Assembly (NCBI GenBank): GCA_029938085.1
Contig: JAPYOS010000006.1
Span: 1-64,000, forward strand
Length of the DNA stretch: 64,000 nt
Direction of reading: 5' to 3'
Origin: Oceanospirillaceae bacterium
GTDB taxonomy: Bacteria; Pseudomonadota; Gammaproteobacteria; Pseudomonadales; Balneatricaceae
Shown piece by piece: positions 51,465 to 62,274 of the stretch (its first letter is position 1; each line of letters starts with the position of its first letter). Position numbers and translations under genes: made by a program. The notes beneath the pieces were generated by a model. That model had not been told where the DNA came from. It saw nothing but the letters and a program-made list of their open reading frames with translations, and did not search any database.

Positions 51465-51693
51465 GTGGCGCTTGAAGAAGGGTTAATACAAGAACTATCT
51501 GTCCAAAAGCAGGTGTTTTTTGTCTGTCTGTGTGGGTGTGATCCTAGCGGTGCTAAGTTGGCTGGTTACTCACCGATTTGAAGAAACTTTGTTGTTGGCC
51601 ATTGCCGCGTTTGTTATTGTATTGACTATAGTCTTTGCATGGGCTCGCTTTAATCGCATGCGCCAACTGATACAGGAGATCAAAGATGCTTAA
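51465..51693 (+). pseudogene. Small two-helix membrane protein, apparent frameshift
   Basis: GTG 51465 has GAGGGA seven bases upstream, an excellent ribosome site, and opens a frame reading MALEEGLIQELSVQKQVFF that breaks after TTTTTT (51516-51521) and stops at 51581. The adjacent frame continues from that point as two hydrophobic helices and a basic/acidic tail (MRQLIQEIKDA), stopping at 51693. Removing one T from the run joins them into a 75-residue protein. Alternatively TTG 51520 with AGG upstream starts a 57-residue protein. I recognise no family. Confidence 0.55.
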
Positions 51694-51814
51694 TGATATT
51701 ATTGTTGGTATTGCCGTTATCGCGGTTATGATTTTTCTTGTTGCGGGAACCATTTGGAGTGTTAGGGATCTACGTGCCCATGACCCCAAAAACAAACCTG
51801 AATCTACTAAGTAA
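51686..51814 (+). CDS. 42-residue single-helix membrane protein
   Basis: ATG 51686 overlaps the stop of the upstream small gene by 8 bases and has AGGAG seven bases upstream. The product is one hydrophobic helix (about residues 5-25, IIVGIAVIAVMIFLVAGTIW) and a charged tail ending in DPKNKPESTK. No family is recognised. The 3' end overlaps ybaK on the other strand by 8 bases. Overlap and ribosome site suggest it is translated and coupled to its neighbour. Confidence 0.62.
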   Translation: MLNDIIVGIAVIAVMIFLVAGTIWSVRDLRAHDPKNKPESTK

Positions 51815-52271
51815 TTGCTACAAACTGACCATCGGTCACAGTGGCTAAATCTCTGGCTGCGAGCTCGATCTCCAAACCTCTACGGCCTCCGCTCACATAG
51901 ATACGTTCAAACCTTTCAGCGCTAACATCAATCACCGTAGTAAGCCCACGCTTTTGCCCAATAGGGCTCACCCCACCCAACACATAACCACTACTTCGGC
52001 TCACTGCATCAGGGTCTGCCATGGTCACTTTTTTGGCGCCAATGGCTTTGGCCATACGTTTTAAGTTGAGCTGTTGATCAACCGGCAGCACCGCTACGGC
52101 TAAACGTTTGTTACCGGCATCTACCACCAGGGTTTTAAACACCTGTTGCGGCGGCACAGCCATTTTTTGGGCGGCTTCCATGCCATAAGACGCTGCACTC
52201 GAGTCGTGAGAGTATTCGTGTGTTTGGTGGGGAATGCCCAGATCGATAAGTTGGTCGATGGCGGGAGTCAT
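51807..52271 (-). CDS. ybaK: Cys-tRNA(Pro)/Cys-tRNA(Cys) deacylase YbaK
   Basis: YbaK/EbsC proteins hydrolyse mischarged Cys-tRNA(Pro). The 154-residue product shows the family segments QVFKTLVVD, LAVAVLPVDQQLNLKRMAKAIGAKKV (as a region at residues 57-82) and GYVLGGVSPIGQKRGL, including the conserved lysine and glycine-rich loop. It lies 15 bases downstream of trmB on the same strand, probably cotranscribed. Confidence 0.93.
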   Translation of the reverse strand: MTPAIDQLIDLGIPHQTHEYSHDSSAASYGMEAAQKMAVPPQQVFKTLVVDAGNKRLAVAVLPVDQQLNLKRMAKAIGAKKVTMADPDAVSRSSGYVLGGVSPIGQKRGLTTVIDVSAERFERIYVSGGRRGLEIELAARDLATVTDGQFVAIT

Positions 52272-52286
52272 GGGTGTACAGGCCCG

Positions 52287-52991
52287 TTAGCTGTTTTTGC
52301 CATACATTAAATCCCACACTCCATGGCCTTTGCCTTCGCCACGGCGTTGGAATTTGGTGCTAGGGCGGTAATCTGGTTGGGGTGAGTATAGGTTGGCACC
52401 GGCTTGGTTGCTGTAACCTTCGGCGGGCTCCATTACTTCCATCATGTGTTCTGCATAGGGCTGCCAATCGGTGGCCATGTGGAATACACCACCAGCGGTT
52501 AACTTTTGACGGATATCTTGAGCAAATTGAGGTTGCACGATACGGCGTTTGTTGTGCTTCTTTTTATGCCATGGGTCTGGGAAGAACAGCTGTACACCAC
52601 CCAAACTGTCATCGGCAATACATTGAGCCATGACTTCAATGGCGTCGTCGCAAAAAACCCGCACATTGGTTAATTCTTGAGTGGCGATATTGTTCAGTAA
52701 GCGGCCTACACCCGGGCGATGAACTTCGATGCCAATGTAGTTGTTCTGCGGCATGGTTGCAGCCATGGTAGAGAGTGAGTCGCCCATGCCGAAACCGATT
52801 TCCATGATCACCGGGTGGTTGTTGCCGAACAACGATTCAAAATCAAGTAGTCCTTGGCTAAGTTGTAAGCCATAGCGTGGCCAATAATGCTCCAGAGCGT
52901 GTTCTTGCGACGGCGTCATGCGGCCAGCACGTTTTACAAAACTACGAATACGACGCGGGTTTTCTACATCAACAGGGGATTCAGAGGGCAT
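52287..52991 (-). CDS. trmB: tRNA (guanine-N7)-methyltransferase TrmB
   Basis: TrmB methylates G46 in tRNA variable loops. The 234-residue product has the SAM motif [12 protein letters not shown], the HRPGVG segment and the catalytic/tRNA-binding [19 protein letters not shown]. Length and motifs are standard. It is divergent from hemC across 143 bases. Confidence 0.97.
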   Translation of the reverse strand: MPSESPVDVENPRRIRSFVKRAGRMTPSQEHALEHYWPRYGLQLSQGLLDFESLFGNNHPVIMEIGFGMGDSLSTMAATMPQNNYIGIEVHRPGVGRLLNNIATQELTNVRVFCDDAIEVMAQCIADDSLGGVQLFFPDPWHKKKHNKRRIVQPQFAQDIRQKLTAGGVFHMATDWQPYAEHMMEVMEPAEGYSNQAGANLYSPQPDYRPSTKFQRRGEGKGHGVWDLMYGKNS

Positions 52992-53134
52992 AAGATGGCT
53001 CTTAGTTGGAAAAGGGCAGCTAAGGGCGTATTTTACCTGTAACTGATCAATAAAACAGTACCGGTATGGCGTCTATGGGTGAGCAATTTGATACACTAGT
53101 GCCCATAATATTGTCTCAACCCCTTTGAAGAACT

Positions 53135-54061
53135 ATGACTACGTTAAGAATTGCTACCCGTGAAAGCCAGCTCGCCCTTTGGCAGGCGCATTTTATAAAA
53201 GCCGAGCTCGAGCGCCATCACCCAGGTTTGGTGGTTGAATTACTGGGTATGAAAACTAAAGGCGATAAAATCTTGGATGTACCCTTAGCTAAGGTGGGTG
53301 GCAAAGGATTGTTTGTCAAAGAGCTAGAGCAAGCCATGCTGGAAGATCGGGCTGATATCGCCGTACACTCGATGAAAGATGTGCCTATGGAATTTCCCGA
53401 AGGTTTGGGGTTGGCAATTATCTGTGAGCGCGAAGATCCCAGTGATGCCTTTGTGAGCAACCACTTTAATAGCCTAGATGACTTGCCCCAAGGTGCGAAA
53501 GTGGGCACCTCTAGCCTACGTCGCCAGTTGCAAGTGAAAGCCTTGCGCCCCGACCTTGAGCTGTTGGACTTACGAGGCAACGTAAATACTCGTTTAGCAA
53601 AGTTAGATGCGGGCCAATATGATGCCATTATTCTGGCTAGTGCAGGCCTTATGCGCCTCGACTTTCATCACCGCATTCAATCGCGCTTAACCGACACTCA
53701 GTGTTTACCCGCCGGTGGCCAAGGTGCCGTGGGTGTGGAGTGTCGTTTGGACGATGCTAAAACCATGGCTTTATTGGCGCCCTTGCACCATCAAGACACA
53801 GCCGACCGTGTGACGGCTGAGCGTGCATTAAATAGGCGTTTAGAGGGTGGCTGTCAGGTGCCTATCGCCTGTTTTGCCGAGTTGCAGCAAGACCAGCTGT
53901 GGTTGCGCGGTTTGGTGGGCGAGGTAGACGGCAGCCGAGTATTGACGACCGAGATTACCGGCCCCCGCGAAGATGCAGAAGCGTTGGGCATTACCGCAGC
54001 AGAAGACTTGCTGGCTCAAGGTGCTGGAGAAATATTACAAGCCATTTATAGTGCACAATAA
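53135..54061 (+). CDS. hemC: Porphobilinogen deaminase HemC
   Basis: HemC joins four porphobilinogens into hydroxymethylbilane. The 308-residue product starts with [15 protein letters not shown], has [16 protein letters not shown] and the dipyrromethane cofactor cysteine in [14 protein letters not shown] near residue 240. It begins the hemC–hemD–hemX–hemY run; hemD follows by 12 bases. Confidence 0.98.
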   Translation: MTTLRIATRESQLALWQAHFIKAELERHHPGLVVELLGMKTKGDKILDVPLAKVGGKGLFVKELEQAMLEDRADIAVHSMKDVPMEFPEGLGLAIICEREDPSDAFVSNHFNSLDDLPQGAKVGTSSLRRQLQVKALRPDLELLDLRGNVNTRLAKLDAGQYDAIILASAGLMRLDFHHRIQSRLTDTQCLPAGGQGAVGVECRLDDAKTMALLAPLHHQDTADRVTAERALNRRLEGGCQVPIACFAELQQDQLWLRGLVGEVDGSRVLTTEITGPREDAEALGITAAEDLLAQGAGEILQAIYSAQ

Positions 54062-54073
54062 GCCGGTTTAGCC

Positions 54074-54847
54074 ATGATGCGCGTTCTGGTAACACGACCC
54101 ACAGCCCAAGCAGCGGCAATGATTGAGCTGATGACTGACAGTGGCTTTGAGGTATTGCACCAACCCTGTTTAGCTATTGCGCCGGTGGATCCCAGTTCGG
54201 CCGATGGCTTGCAAAGCAAACGTTTGGCCATGGACCTTTATACCTTTGATCATGTGATTGTGATTAGTACCAATGCTGCACATCACTGGTTGGACTTGGC
54301 TCAAGACTACTGGCCGCAGTGGCCCGTAGGTGTGCAGTGGTGGGTCATGGGCCATTCAACGCAGGCGCAGCTGCAAAGTTTTGCTGTGGATGCGCAGCGG
54401 CCCAAATTGGGCGACACCAGTGAACATTTGTTAGTCGATTTAATGCCGCAAATAGAGCCCCATCACAAGGTGCTTATTGTGCGGGGCGTGGGGGGGCGAG
54501 AAACCCTTGCGCAAACACTTCGAGACGTCGGTGTGACGGTAGAGTATGCACAATGTTATCGCCGTCAAACGCCGGTGATAAATACGCAAACTCTGCTACA
54601 CTTAGAGCGTTTTTCACCCCAAACTGTGGTGTTACAAAGTGGCGATACACTAGCCAACTTTGATCGCCTTTTAGGTGGTGAGCGCTGGTGCGACCGACAA
54701 CAAACGGTGTTGCTGGTGCCTAGCCAACGGGTAGCAGAGCAGGCACGCGAACTAGGTTATCAGCAGTTGCTTGTAAGCGAAGGTGCTAGCAACCAAGCAA
54801 TGTGCGATACTTTATTGCAGCGGGTAAGGGCACTCAATGCCGAGTGA
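54074..54847 (+). CDS. hemD: Uroporphyrinogen III synthase HemD
   Basis: HemD closes hydroxymethylbilane to uroporphyrinogen III. HemD sequences are poorly conserved, but this 257-residue product has the two-domain pattern: N-terminal VLVTRPTAQAAAMIELM, a C-terminal half with VLIVRGVGGRETLAQTLRD and a late VPSQRVAEQARELGY. Position between hemC and hemX confirms it. Confidence 0.94.
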   Translation: MMRVLVTRPTAQAAAMIELMTDSGFEVLHQPCLAIAPVDPSSADGLQSKRLAMDLYTFDHVIVISTNAAHHWLDLAQDYWPQWPVGVQWWVMGHSTQAQLQSFAVDAQRPKLGDTSEHLLVDLMPQIEPHHKVLIVRGVGGRETLAQTLRDVGVTVEYAQCYRRQTPVINTQTLLHLERFSPQTVVLQSGDTLANFDRLLGGERWCDRQQTVLLVPSQRVAEQARELGYQQLLVSEGASNQAMCDTLLQRVRALNAE

Positions 54848-54859
54848 TGTGAGGCCATA

Positions 54860-56095
54860 ATGGCCGTGAATAAGGATGCTGACGCAGTGACACAAGACAA
54901 GAGTAAAACACCAAGCAAAACCGAGCACGAAGTAAAGTCGGTTTCTAAATCTGCAGATCGCGCAGCGAAAGCAAAACCATCTGCCTCCAAACCCGTAACA
55001 ACATCCAATGCTAAACACGGTCTGCTTTGGCTGTTGGTGCTACTGCTTGTAGTGGCCGTTGTTGGTTTGGGGTATATGCAGTGGCAATCACAAAGCCAAT
55101 ACTCCAACATCGCTAGCGACCAAACGGGCCAATTGGCCAACTTACAACAGTGGCAACAAGAACAACAAACACTGACACAAAAGGTGGCACAGCTGTCAGC
55201 AACTCAGCAAAGCACAACTACCCAATTTTCCCAGCAACAAGGTGACCTTAGTGCGCAAGTGAACCGCATAGACAACGCTTTAATCAGCTCAATGGAGCGC
55301 ATGGCGAAGGCCCAGTTAGATCAGGGTTTAGTATTGCCACAGTGGCAGTTGGCCGAAGCAGAATATTTATTGCGCTTGGCCAACCAGCGTTTGGCTATGG
55401 AGCAAGCGAGTAGTTCGGCGATTGCGTTGTTGCACGCTGCCGACATAATCATTCGCGACAGCGAGCAAGTGGGCACTTATGGTGTGAGACGAGCCATTGC
55501 TGCAGATCTAGCAGCGCTCACCTTGGTGCCTAGCATTGACGTGGAGGGTGTGTATGCCCAGCTCGCAGCCCTCACGGGTCAAGCCAATCAGTTAACTTTT
55601 ATTGCACCACGGGCACAGGTTTCGCAAGCCGAGTCAGTCGATGCTGAGGTTGCTGCCTCATCTGCAGCCACATCGGACACTTGGACACAGGTATTGTGGC
55701 AATCCACCCAAGCCGTATCCGCTAGTGTTTGGGGAGAGTTGAAGCAACTGGTCAAGGTACAGTCCCGTACACAAGCCGATCAACAGTTGCTGACACCCGC
55801 CGCAGAATTGCTGGTGCGTATGCGTATCGAAATGGCCTTAAGCCAGACTCAGGTGGCGCTACTGCGCCGCCAACAAGGCATCTACGATCAGTCTTTAATT
55901 CAGGTACGGCGGCTATTGCAGCAATACTATCGGGCCAATGACAAGGTGGCCCAAGCCATGCATAAACAGGTGGCCACCCTAGCCGAGGTTGAGGTGCTTG
56001 TGACTATGCCTAATATCAGTGGTTCGCTCAATGCCTTGCAGCGTTTTATAGCGACCTTACACGACACCCCTAGCGTGTCGGCAGTGCAGGAGTAA
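54860..56095 (+). CDS. hemX: HemX-family membrane protein
   Basis: The 411-residue protein has a charged cytoplasmic N-terminus rich in K and S, one transmembrane helix (about residues 53-72), and a long helical/coiled periplasmic part rich in glutamine. The LAEAEYLLRLANQRLAMEQ segment is the family hallmark. HemX was once called a uroporphyrin-III methyltransferase, but that activity is not expected here: no SAM-binding motif is seen. It lies in the hemCDXY operon. Confidence 0.92.
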   Translation: MAVNKDADAVTQDKSKTPSKTEHEVKSVSKSADRAAKAKPSASKPVTTSNAKHGLLWLLVLLLVVAVVGLGYMQWQSQSQYSNIASDQTGQLANLQQWQQEQQTLTQKVAQLSATQQSTTTQFSQQQGDLSAQVNRIDNALISSMERMAKAQLDQGLVLPQWQLAEAEYLLRLANQRLAMEQASSSAIALLHAADIIIRDSEQVGTYGVRRAIAADLAALTLVPSIDVEGVYAQLAALTGQANQLTFIAPRAQVSQAESVDAEVAASSAATSDTWTQVLWQSTQAVSASVWGELKQLVKVQSRTQADQQLLTPAAELLVRMRIEMALSQTQVALLRRQQGIYDQSLIQVRRLLQQYYRANDKVAQAMHKQVATLAEVEVLVTMPNISGSLNALQRFIATLHDTPSVSAVQE

Positions 56096-56099
56096 CGCC

Positions 56100-57299
56100 A
56101 TGCGATTTTGGGTAGTGGTGGTGTTGTTGGTTCTGTTGGCTGGTGCGTGGTTGGGCACTTTGATGCATGTTGACCCTGGTTATGTACTGTTAGCTTGGGG
56201 CAACACCAGTGTGGAAATGAGCTTGTGGTTGTTATTGGCGGTGGTGGTGCTGTTGTTTGTGGCCGTTGTGTTAAGCCTGCGTTTGTTGGTGGTGTTTAAT
56301 TTACCCTTTCAAGTATTAGGCCGTTGGCAGGAGTCGAGCCGTTTAAAGCGTATGCAGATGCAAACCCGACACGGTTTATTAGCCTTGGCCGACGGCCAAA
56401 ACCTGCGCGCAGAAAAAAAATTCGCTGAGCTTGCGCCGGTGACGACCCAGCCCATCGTAGTATTGCCAGCCTTGGCCACGGCTTTAGGGCGTCAAGGTAA
56501 GTTGGATGAAGCCAAACAAGTGTTACAACGCTTAGTTACAGAGTTTCCAGGCAGTCAGCAATTGGTACATTTAAAATTGGCTGAAGTGTGCCTGTATCAA
56601 GGCGATGATCAAAGCGCATTAGAATCCTTGCAACGATTACATCAACTCAACCCGCAACATGCCGAAGCCAATCAGTTGTTACTGGATGTATTGCAGCGTG
56701 TACAGCAATGGCCAGAGCTCATTGAGTTGCTCACTGTTGTGGGTAAGCATAAGCAATTGACGCCAGAACAGTTGAGCCACCAGCAGCAACTCGCCTATGG
56801 CAGAGCCTTTGCTCAAACACAAAAAAACGCCGCCAATGCCGCCGATAATGGCTTAGATAACCTCCAGGCGCTGTGGCGTAAAGCGCCAGCCACTGTCACC
56901 CAGCACGGTGCCAGTATTTTGGCTTATGCCCAAGCCATGGGGCGCATAGAAGCGAGCCCTGCGGTTAAAACCGCTGCATTCATTGAGCAACATTTAGCGC
57001 AACAATGGCAGGATGATCTGGTATTGGAGTATGCCCACCTGCCGTTATTGGACATCGAACAGCGGCTTAGTAGCGCAGAAGCATGGCAAACCAAGGCGCA
57101 AGACAGCGCCGCCTTAAAGCTCACCTTAGGCCGCTTGTGTCGTCGGTTGGAGCTGTGGGGTAAAGCCCAAGACTATTTGCAGGCCAGCTTAAACTTACAG
57201 GCAAGCAAACACGCACACGCAGAAATGGCCCGTTTAAAACATCATTTAGGTCACATGGACGCGGCGATAGAGCATTATCGCCTTGCTAGCGTATTTTAA
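56100..57299 (+). CDS. hemY: HemY-family TPR membrane protein
   Basis: The 399-residue protein has two N-terminal hydrophobic helices (about residues 3-20 and 40-62) and a cytoplasmic/periplasmic tail of TPR-like helical repeats (LVTEFPGSQQLVHLKLAEV, ESLQRLHQLNPQHAEAN). This is the proteobacterial HemY of the hemCDXY operon, not the unrelated Bacillus HemY oxidase. The exact role in haem synthesis is unclear. Only 4 bases separate it from hemX. Confidence 0.92.
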   Translation: MRFWVVVVLLVLLAGAWLGTLMHVDPGYVLLAWGNTSVEMSLWLLLAVVVLLFVAVVLSLRLLVVFNLPFQVLGRWQESSRLKRMQMQTRHGLLALADGQNLRAEKKFAELAPVTTQPIVVLPALATALGRQGKLDEAKQVLQRLVTEFPGSQQLVHLKLAEVCLYQGDDQSALESLQRLHQLNPQHAEANQLLLDVLQRVQQWPELIELLTVVGKHKQLTPEQLSHQQQLAYGRAFAQTQKNAANAADNGLDNLQALWRKAPATVTQHGASILAYAQAMGRIEASPAVKTAAFIEQHLAQQWQDDLVLEYAHLPLLDIEQRLSSAEAWQTKAQDSAALKLTLGRLCRRLELWGKAQDYLQASLNLQASKHAHAEMARLKHHLGHMDAAIEHYRLASVF

Positions 57300-57302
57300 A
57301 TG

Positions 57303-57308
57303 TTGACA
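57303..57308 (+). promoter_or_regulatory. Possible -35 element of the rho promoter
   Basis: A perfect TTGACA follows the hemY stop. Downstream -10 candidates are poor (TACAAA at 15 bases, CAAACT at 17). It begins a 150-base gap before rho, which in other bacteria contains leader regulation by Rho itself. Confidence 0.25.
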
Positions 57309-57449
57309 CTCGCTGCCCGTTGATACAAACTGTGATTGCTCCAGCAAGACCTTCTGTCTCACCGGCTGGGCGCGGATGGGCTTACATAGCCCCAATTATT
57401 CCAATAATCTTTTTTATCCCCATGGCGCACTGCCGCCCCTCTACTTATT

Positions 57450-58709
57450 ATGAATCTGACTGAATTAAAAACAAAATCAATGCCCGAACTTATCGAGATT
57501 GCCAAAGGCATGGGTCTCGACAACGTGGCTCGCTCTCGTAAACAAGAATGTATATTTAGCATTCTTAAACGGCACGCCAAAAGCGGCGAAGACATCTTCG
57601 GCGAAGGTGTATTGGAAATCTTGCAAGATGGCTTCGGTTTCTTGCGCTCAGCAGATGCTTCTTATTTAGCAGGGCCGGATGACATTTACGTGTCGCCTAG
57701 CCAAATTCGTCGCTTTAGCCTACGTACAGGCGACAGCATCGATGGCAAAATTCGCCCGCCTAAAGACGGCGAACGTTATTTCGCTCTGCTTAAGGTCAGT
57801 AGCATTAACTTTGGCCCACCAGAACAGGCCAAACATAAGGTATTATTCGAAAACCTAACCCCGCTATTCCCTCAACAGCGTTTGAGTATGGAATTGGGCA
57901 ACGGTTCTAGTGAAGACTTAACGGCCCGTGTTATTGATTTAACCGCGCCTATGGGTAAAGGCCAACGGGCCCTGATTGTGTCGCCGCCCAAAGCCGGTAA
58001 GACCTTGATGTTGCAGAATATTGCGCATTCAATTACCCGTAATAACCCAGACTGTCACTTGATTGTACTGCTCATCGATGAGCGTCCAGAAGAAGTGACC
58101 GACATGAAACGTTCGGTGCGTGGCGAAGTGGTTGCGAGTACCTTCGACGAACCTCCATCGCGTCACGTGCAAGTGGCAGAGATGGTGGTAGAAAAAGCCA
58201 AACGTTTGGTTGAACACAAAAAAGACGTGGTGATTTTGCTCGATTCCATCACTCGTTTAGCTCGTGCCTACAACACGGTTGTGCCGTCTTCCGGTAAAGT
58301 ATTGACCGGTGGTGTGGACGCTCACGCTTTAGAACGTCCTAAACGTTTCTTTGGCGCCGCGCGTAACATTGAAGAAGGTGGTAGCTTAACCATTATCGCG
58401 ACCGCGTTAACTGAAACCGGTTCCAAGATGGACGAAGTGATCTTTGAAGAATTTAAAGGTACAGGTAACTCAGAGGTGCACTTGGATCGTAAGATCGCCG
58501 AGCGCCGTGTCTTCCCTGCCATTAATATTCGCAAATCATCCACCCGTCGTGAAGAGTTGTTGACCCGCGAAGACGAGTTGCAGCGCATGTGGATTTTGCG
58601 CAAGTTGTTGGATCCAATGGAAGATGGTCAAGCGACTGAGTTCTTATTAGACAAACTCAAAGGATCCAAAACCAATGAAGAATTCTTCATGTCGATGAAG
58701 CGTAAGTAA
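57450..58709 (+). CDS. rho: Transcription termination factor Rho
   Basis: Rho is the hexameric RNA helicase that ends transcription. The 419-residue product has the N-terminal helix bundle, the RNA-binding cold-shock-like domain with [16 protein letters not shown], Walker [11 protein letters not shown], Walker [17 protein letters not shown] and the R-loop region. Length equals E. coli Rho. No clear Shine-Dalgarno site precedes the ATG. Confidence 0.98.
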   Translation: MNLTELKTKSMPELIEIAKGMGLDNVARSRKQECIFSILKRHAKSGEDIFGEGVLEILQDGFGFLRSADASYLAGPDDIYVSPSQIRRFSLRTGDSIDGKIRPPKDGERYFALLKVSSINFGPPEQAKHKVLFENLTPLFPQQRLSMELGNGSSEDLTARVIDLTAPMGKGQRALIVSPPKAGKTLMLQNIAHSITRNNPDCHLIVLLIDERPEEVTDMKRSVRGEVVASTFDEPPSRHVQVAEMVVEKAKRLVEHKKDVVILLDSITRLARAYNTVVPSSGKVLTGGVDAHALERPKRFFGAARNIEEGGSLTIIATALTETGSKMDEVIFEEFKGTGNSEVHLDRKIAERRVFPAINIRKSSTRREELLTREDELQRMWILRKLLDPMEDGQATEFLLDKLKGSKTNEEFFMSMKRK

Positions 58710-58743
58710 ACGGCACTCAACAAGCAGCTAGACCGCGTAGGTT

Positions 58744-60225
58744 ATGACTATGAAATACAAAGACCTACGCGATTTTATTGCCAGCCTAGAAGAACAAGGC
58801 GAGCTCAAGCGCATTACCACCGAGGTGGATCCCCACCTTGAAATGACCGAAATTTGCGACCGCACCTTGCGCGCAGAAGGTCCTGCATTATTATTTGAAA
58901 ACCCCAAAGGGTACGACACCCCCGTATTAGCTAACTTGTTTGGTACGCCTAAACGAGTGGCTCTTGGTATGGGTGCCGACAGTGTAGCCAGCCTACGCGA
59001 CATCGGGCATTTATTGGCCTCGTTAAAAGAGCCTGAGCCGCCTAAAGGATTTAAAGATGCGTTAGGCAAGTTGCCACTTTACAAACAAGTGCTCAACATG
59101 GCCCCTAAACTCATTAGCAAGCCACCATGCCAACAATACGTGATGACTGATGATGAAGTTGATCTCTCCAAATTGCCGATTCAAACCTGTTGGCCAGAAG
59201 ATGCAGCACCACTGATTACATGGCCTTTAGTGATTACTCGTGGGCCCAATAAACAACGACAGAATCTAGGCATTTACCGTCAACAAGTGATTGGTAAAAA
59301 CCGCTTAATCATGCGGTGGTTGTCGCATCGTGGTGGTGCACTAGATTTTCGTGATTGGAAAATAGCCCACCCCGGTGAAAACTTCCCAGTCGCTGTGGCG
59401 TTAGGGGCAGACCCTGCCACCATTTTGGCCGCCGTTACCCCAGTCCCCGATAGCTTAAGTGAATATGCCTTTGCGGGATTATTACGCGGCAGCAAAACCG
59501 AAGTGGCGACGTGTTTAACCAATGATCTGCAAGTGCCCGCCAGTGCAGAATATATTTTGGAAGGCCATATCACCCCTGATGATATGGCAGATGAAGGACC
59601 ATTTGGCGATCATACCGGCTATTACAACGAAGTCGACAGCTTTCCAGTGTTTACCGTCACACGTATCACGCACCGTAAGGACCCGATTTACCACAGCACT
59701 TATACCGGACGTCCACCGGATGAACCCGCGGTGTTAGGTGTAGCATTAAACGAAGTGTTTGTGCCTTTATTACAAAAACAGTTTCCAGAGATCACCGATT
59801 TTTACCTGCCGCCAGAAGGGTGTTCTTACCGTATGGCCGTGGTGACCATGAAGAAACAGTACCCAGGTCATGCAAAGCGCGTGATGATGGGGGTGTGGTC
59901 CTTTTTACGCCAGTTTATGTACACAAAGTTTGTCATCGTCACCGATGATGACGTCAATGCACGGGATTGGAAAGACGTTATCTGGGCCATGACCACTCGT
60001 ATGGACCCAGCAAGAGATACCTTGTTGGTCGAAAATACGCCCATCGATTACCTTGATTTTGCATCACCCGTGTCGGGCTTAGGCTCCAAAATGGGCATGG
60101 ATGCGACTCACAAGTGGGAAGGTGAAACCACCCGCGAATGGGGCCGTACGATTACTATGGACGAATCCGTTAAACAGCGCGTCGACGAACTTTGGGATGA
60201 GCTAGGGATTCTTTCTGACCAGTAG
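58744..60225 (+). CDS. ubiD: 3-octaprenyl-4-hydroxybenzoate decarboxylase UbiD
   Basis: UbiD decarboxylates the ubiquinone precursor using prenylated FMN made by UbiX. The 493-residue product has the [19 protein letters not shown] segment with the cofactor-binding arginine, [13 protein letters not shown] with the catalytic glutamate, and [13 protein letters not shown] near the C-terminus. ATG 58744 or 58750 could start it; the latter has AGG at a better distance. It follows rho by 34 bases. Confidence 0.97.
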   Translation: MTMKYKDLRDFIASLEEQGELKRITTEVDPHLEMTEICDRTLRAEGPALLFENPKGYDTPVLANLFGTPKRVALGMGADSVASLRDIGHLLASLKEPEPPKGFKDALGKLPLYKQVLNMAPKLISKPPCQQYVMTDDEVDLSKLPIQTCWPEDAAPLITWPLVITRGPNKQRQNLGIYRQQVIGKNRLIMRWLSHRGGALDFRDWKIAHPGENFPVAVALGADPATILAAVTPVPDSLSEYAFAGLLRGSKTEVATCLTNDLQVPASAEYILEGHITPDDMADEGPFGDHTGYYNEVDSFPVFTVTRITHRKDPIYHSTYTGRPPDEPAVLGVALNEVFVPLLQKQFPEITDFYLPPEGCSYRMAVVTMKKQYPGHAKRVMMGVWSFLRQFMYTKFVIVTDDDVNARDWKDVIWAMTTRMDPARDTLLVENTPIDYLDFASPVSGLGSKMGMDATHKWEGETTREWGRTITMDESVKQRVDELWDELGILSDQ

Positions 60226-60246
60226 ATTACCATCAGCGAGTAGGCC

Positions 60247-61731
60247 ATGACCCAATACATCCTCACCATTGACCAAGGTACGACTAGCTCTCGGTGCATT
60301 ATTTTCGCTAGCGACGGTAGTGTGGTGAGCACGGCCCAATATGAGTTTCAACAACACTTTCCTCACAATGGTTGGGTAGAACACCAGCCACAAGACATTC
60401 TAGACACGGTGATCAAAGCCTGTCGCCAAGCATTACAAAAAAGCGGCCTAAGCGCCAAACAAATCACCTGCGTTGGCATTACCAACCAGCGTGAAACTAC
60501 CCTTGTGTGGGATAAACGCACGGGTGATGCCATCTACCCTGCTATTGTGTGGCAAGACCGGCGCACCACCGATTTGTGTAATCAACTTAAATTGGCGGGC
60601 CACGAAGCGGCCATCACTGAGAAAACGGGGCTGCTGCTTGATCCTTACTTTTCTGCCACTAAAATTAGTTGGATTTTGGATAATGTGCAGGGTAGTCGGG
60701 CGCTGGCAGAGCAAGGGCAGTTACTATTTGGCACTGTAGATAGCTATCTAATGTGGCATTTAAGCCAAGGTAGCATTCATGCAACCGATGCCACCAACGC
60801 GTCGCGTACCATGTTATTTAACCTCCACACCCAAACATGGGATGAGCAGTTACTGGAATTGTTTAATATTCCTGTTCAAATGCTGCCAGAAATAAAAGAC
60901 AGTGCGGCTGACTTTGGTGATATGTCCGACCATGTATTAGGCCATAAGTTACCCATTCAAGGCGTGGCGGGTGACCAACAAGCGGCTTTGTTTGGGCAGG
61001 CTTGTTTTGAGCCGGGAATGGCCAAAAGCACCTATGGCACCGGCTGTTTCTTAATGCTCAATACGGGCAATAAGCCTTTGGTATCAAGTAGCCGATTACT
61101 GACTACTATGGCCTACCGGCTTAATGGCAAACCGGTGTACGCTATTGAAGGTAGTATTTTTGTGGCAGGCGCCGCCATTCAATGGTTACGGGATGGTTTG
61201 CATCTAATTAAACACGCTAGTGAAGTGGAAGTGCTAACTAAGTCTGTGAGGCCGGACCATGGAGTGTATATGGTGCCTGCCTTTACCGGTTTAGGCGCGC
61301 CGTATTGGGACCCAGATGCCCGCGGCGCTGTGTTTGGTTTAACCCGAGACACAGGCATCGCAGAAATGGTGTCCGCAGGCGTACAGTCTGTTTGTTATCA
61401 AACCAAGGACCTGCAAACAGCTATGCAAAAGGACGGAGTGCGCTTGGATCAGCTGCGTGTTGACGGTGGCATGGTAGTGAATGACTGGTTTTTGTCGCAC
61501 TTAGCTAACATTCTCGACGCCGAAGTTGAGCGACCCAACTGTGTTGAGAGTAGCTCCCTTGGAGTGGCTTATTTGGCGGGCCTGCAAGCGCAAGTGTACA
61601 GTTCGTTAGAGCAACTTGCGGCGATGTGGCAGTGTGATCAACGGTTTACGCCCATTATGGACGAAACCGTTAGGGACAACCTATATCAAGGTTGGTTACA
61701 GGCGGTTGATAAGGTCAGAACAACTCACTGA
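60247..61731 (+). CDS. glpK: Glycerol kinase GlpK
   Basis: GlpK phosphorylates glycerol to glycerol-3-phosphate. The 494-residue FGGY kinase has [13 protein letters not shown] at residues 8-20, GITNQRETT with the substrate arginine-glutamate pair, and [13 protein letters not shown]. No glpF, glpD or glpR is in the window. It follows ubiD by 21 bases; its 3' end overlaps a convergent lipoprotein gene by 7 bases. Confidence 0.97.
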   Translation: MTQYILTIDQGTTSSRCIIFASDGSVVSTAQYEFQQHFPHNGWVEHQPQDILDTVIKACRQALQKSGLSAKQITCVGITNQRETTLVWDKRTGDAIYPAIVWQDRRTTDLCNQLKLAGHEAAITEKTGLLLDPYFSATKISWILDNVQGSRALAEQGQLLFGTVDSYLMWHLSQGSIHATDATNASRTMLFNLHTQTWDEQLLELFNIPVQMLPEIKDSAADFGDMSDHVLGHKLPIQGVAGDQQAALFGQACFEPGMAKSTYGTGCFLMLNTGNKPLVSSSRLLTTMAYRLNGKPVYAIEGSIFVAGAAIQWLRDGLHLIKHASEVEVLTKSVRPDHGVYMVPAFTGLGAPYWDPDARGAVFGLTRDTGIAEMVSAGVQSVCYQTKDLQTAMQKDGVRLDQLRVDGGMVVNDWFLSHLANILDAEVERPNCVESSSLGVAYLAGLQAQVYSSLEQLAAMWQCDQRFTPIMDETVRDNLYQGWLQAVDKVRTTH

Positions 61732-62171
61732 GCCAGGGCATCACGTGGCGAAACCGTCACAGAAATTTGGCTGCCACGTAGAGTGCCTTTCTTGATTTGT
61801 ATGGTGGCGACTCGGTTGCCTTTTTCATAGCTTAATACAGAGATTTCCGATTGCACGCTGGTGATATTAATCCAGCCGTGGGTCGGCATGTTGGTCATGT
61901 AGTACTCAAATGCTTGTACCGTGTCTTGCTTAGACTTTAATACGGCTCGGCCAATCCATTGTTCACCCGTGTTCAATAACAATGATTTATCTACGGCGAG
62001 TTCGTCGTTGGCTGCAATCGGAATGTCTGCATAAGAATTAGTCACCACCTGGCTGTCCCCCGCCAATGTCTGCCCACTTGAAGTGGGGATGGTGGTTGCA
62101 GGCAGGCTACATGCGCTCACAAAAATAAGACCTAGGATTAAGCTCATGGCTTTGATCGACGGGTTCAACAT
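61725..62171 (-). CDS. Putative lipoprotein
   Basis: The 148-residue product has a signal peptide with a lipobox (FVSAC) whose cysteine lies near residue 21. The mature part is of mixed composition ([20 protein letters not shown]) and resembles no family that I can name. ATG 62171 has AAAGGA nine bases upstream, whereas the TTG at 62189 would place that ribosome site inside the gene. It lies downstream of, and in the same direction as, a second lipoprotein gene. Confidence 0.8.
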   Translation of the reverse strand: MLNPSIKAMSLILGLIFVSACSLPATTIPTSSGQTLAGDSQVVTNSYADIPIAANDELAVDKSLLLNTGEQWIGRAVLKSKQDTVQAFEYYMTNMPTHGWINITSVQSEISVLSYEKGNRVATIQIKKGTLRGSQISVTVSPRDALAQ

Positions 62172-62274
62172 GGGTGCAAGTCCTTTCAACGAGGTAACAA
62201 AAATACTAATGGCCCCAGTATAACCAAGGCCGGCTGGGAATTCAGCATTTAAGCCAGTAATCCTTATATTGATG

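Noticed and set aside
54860-56095. Uroporphyrin-III C-methyltransferase activity for HemX
   Set aside because: No SAM-binding methyltransferase motifs are present; the name is a historical transfer.
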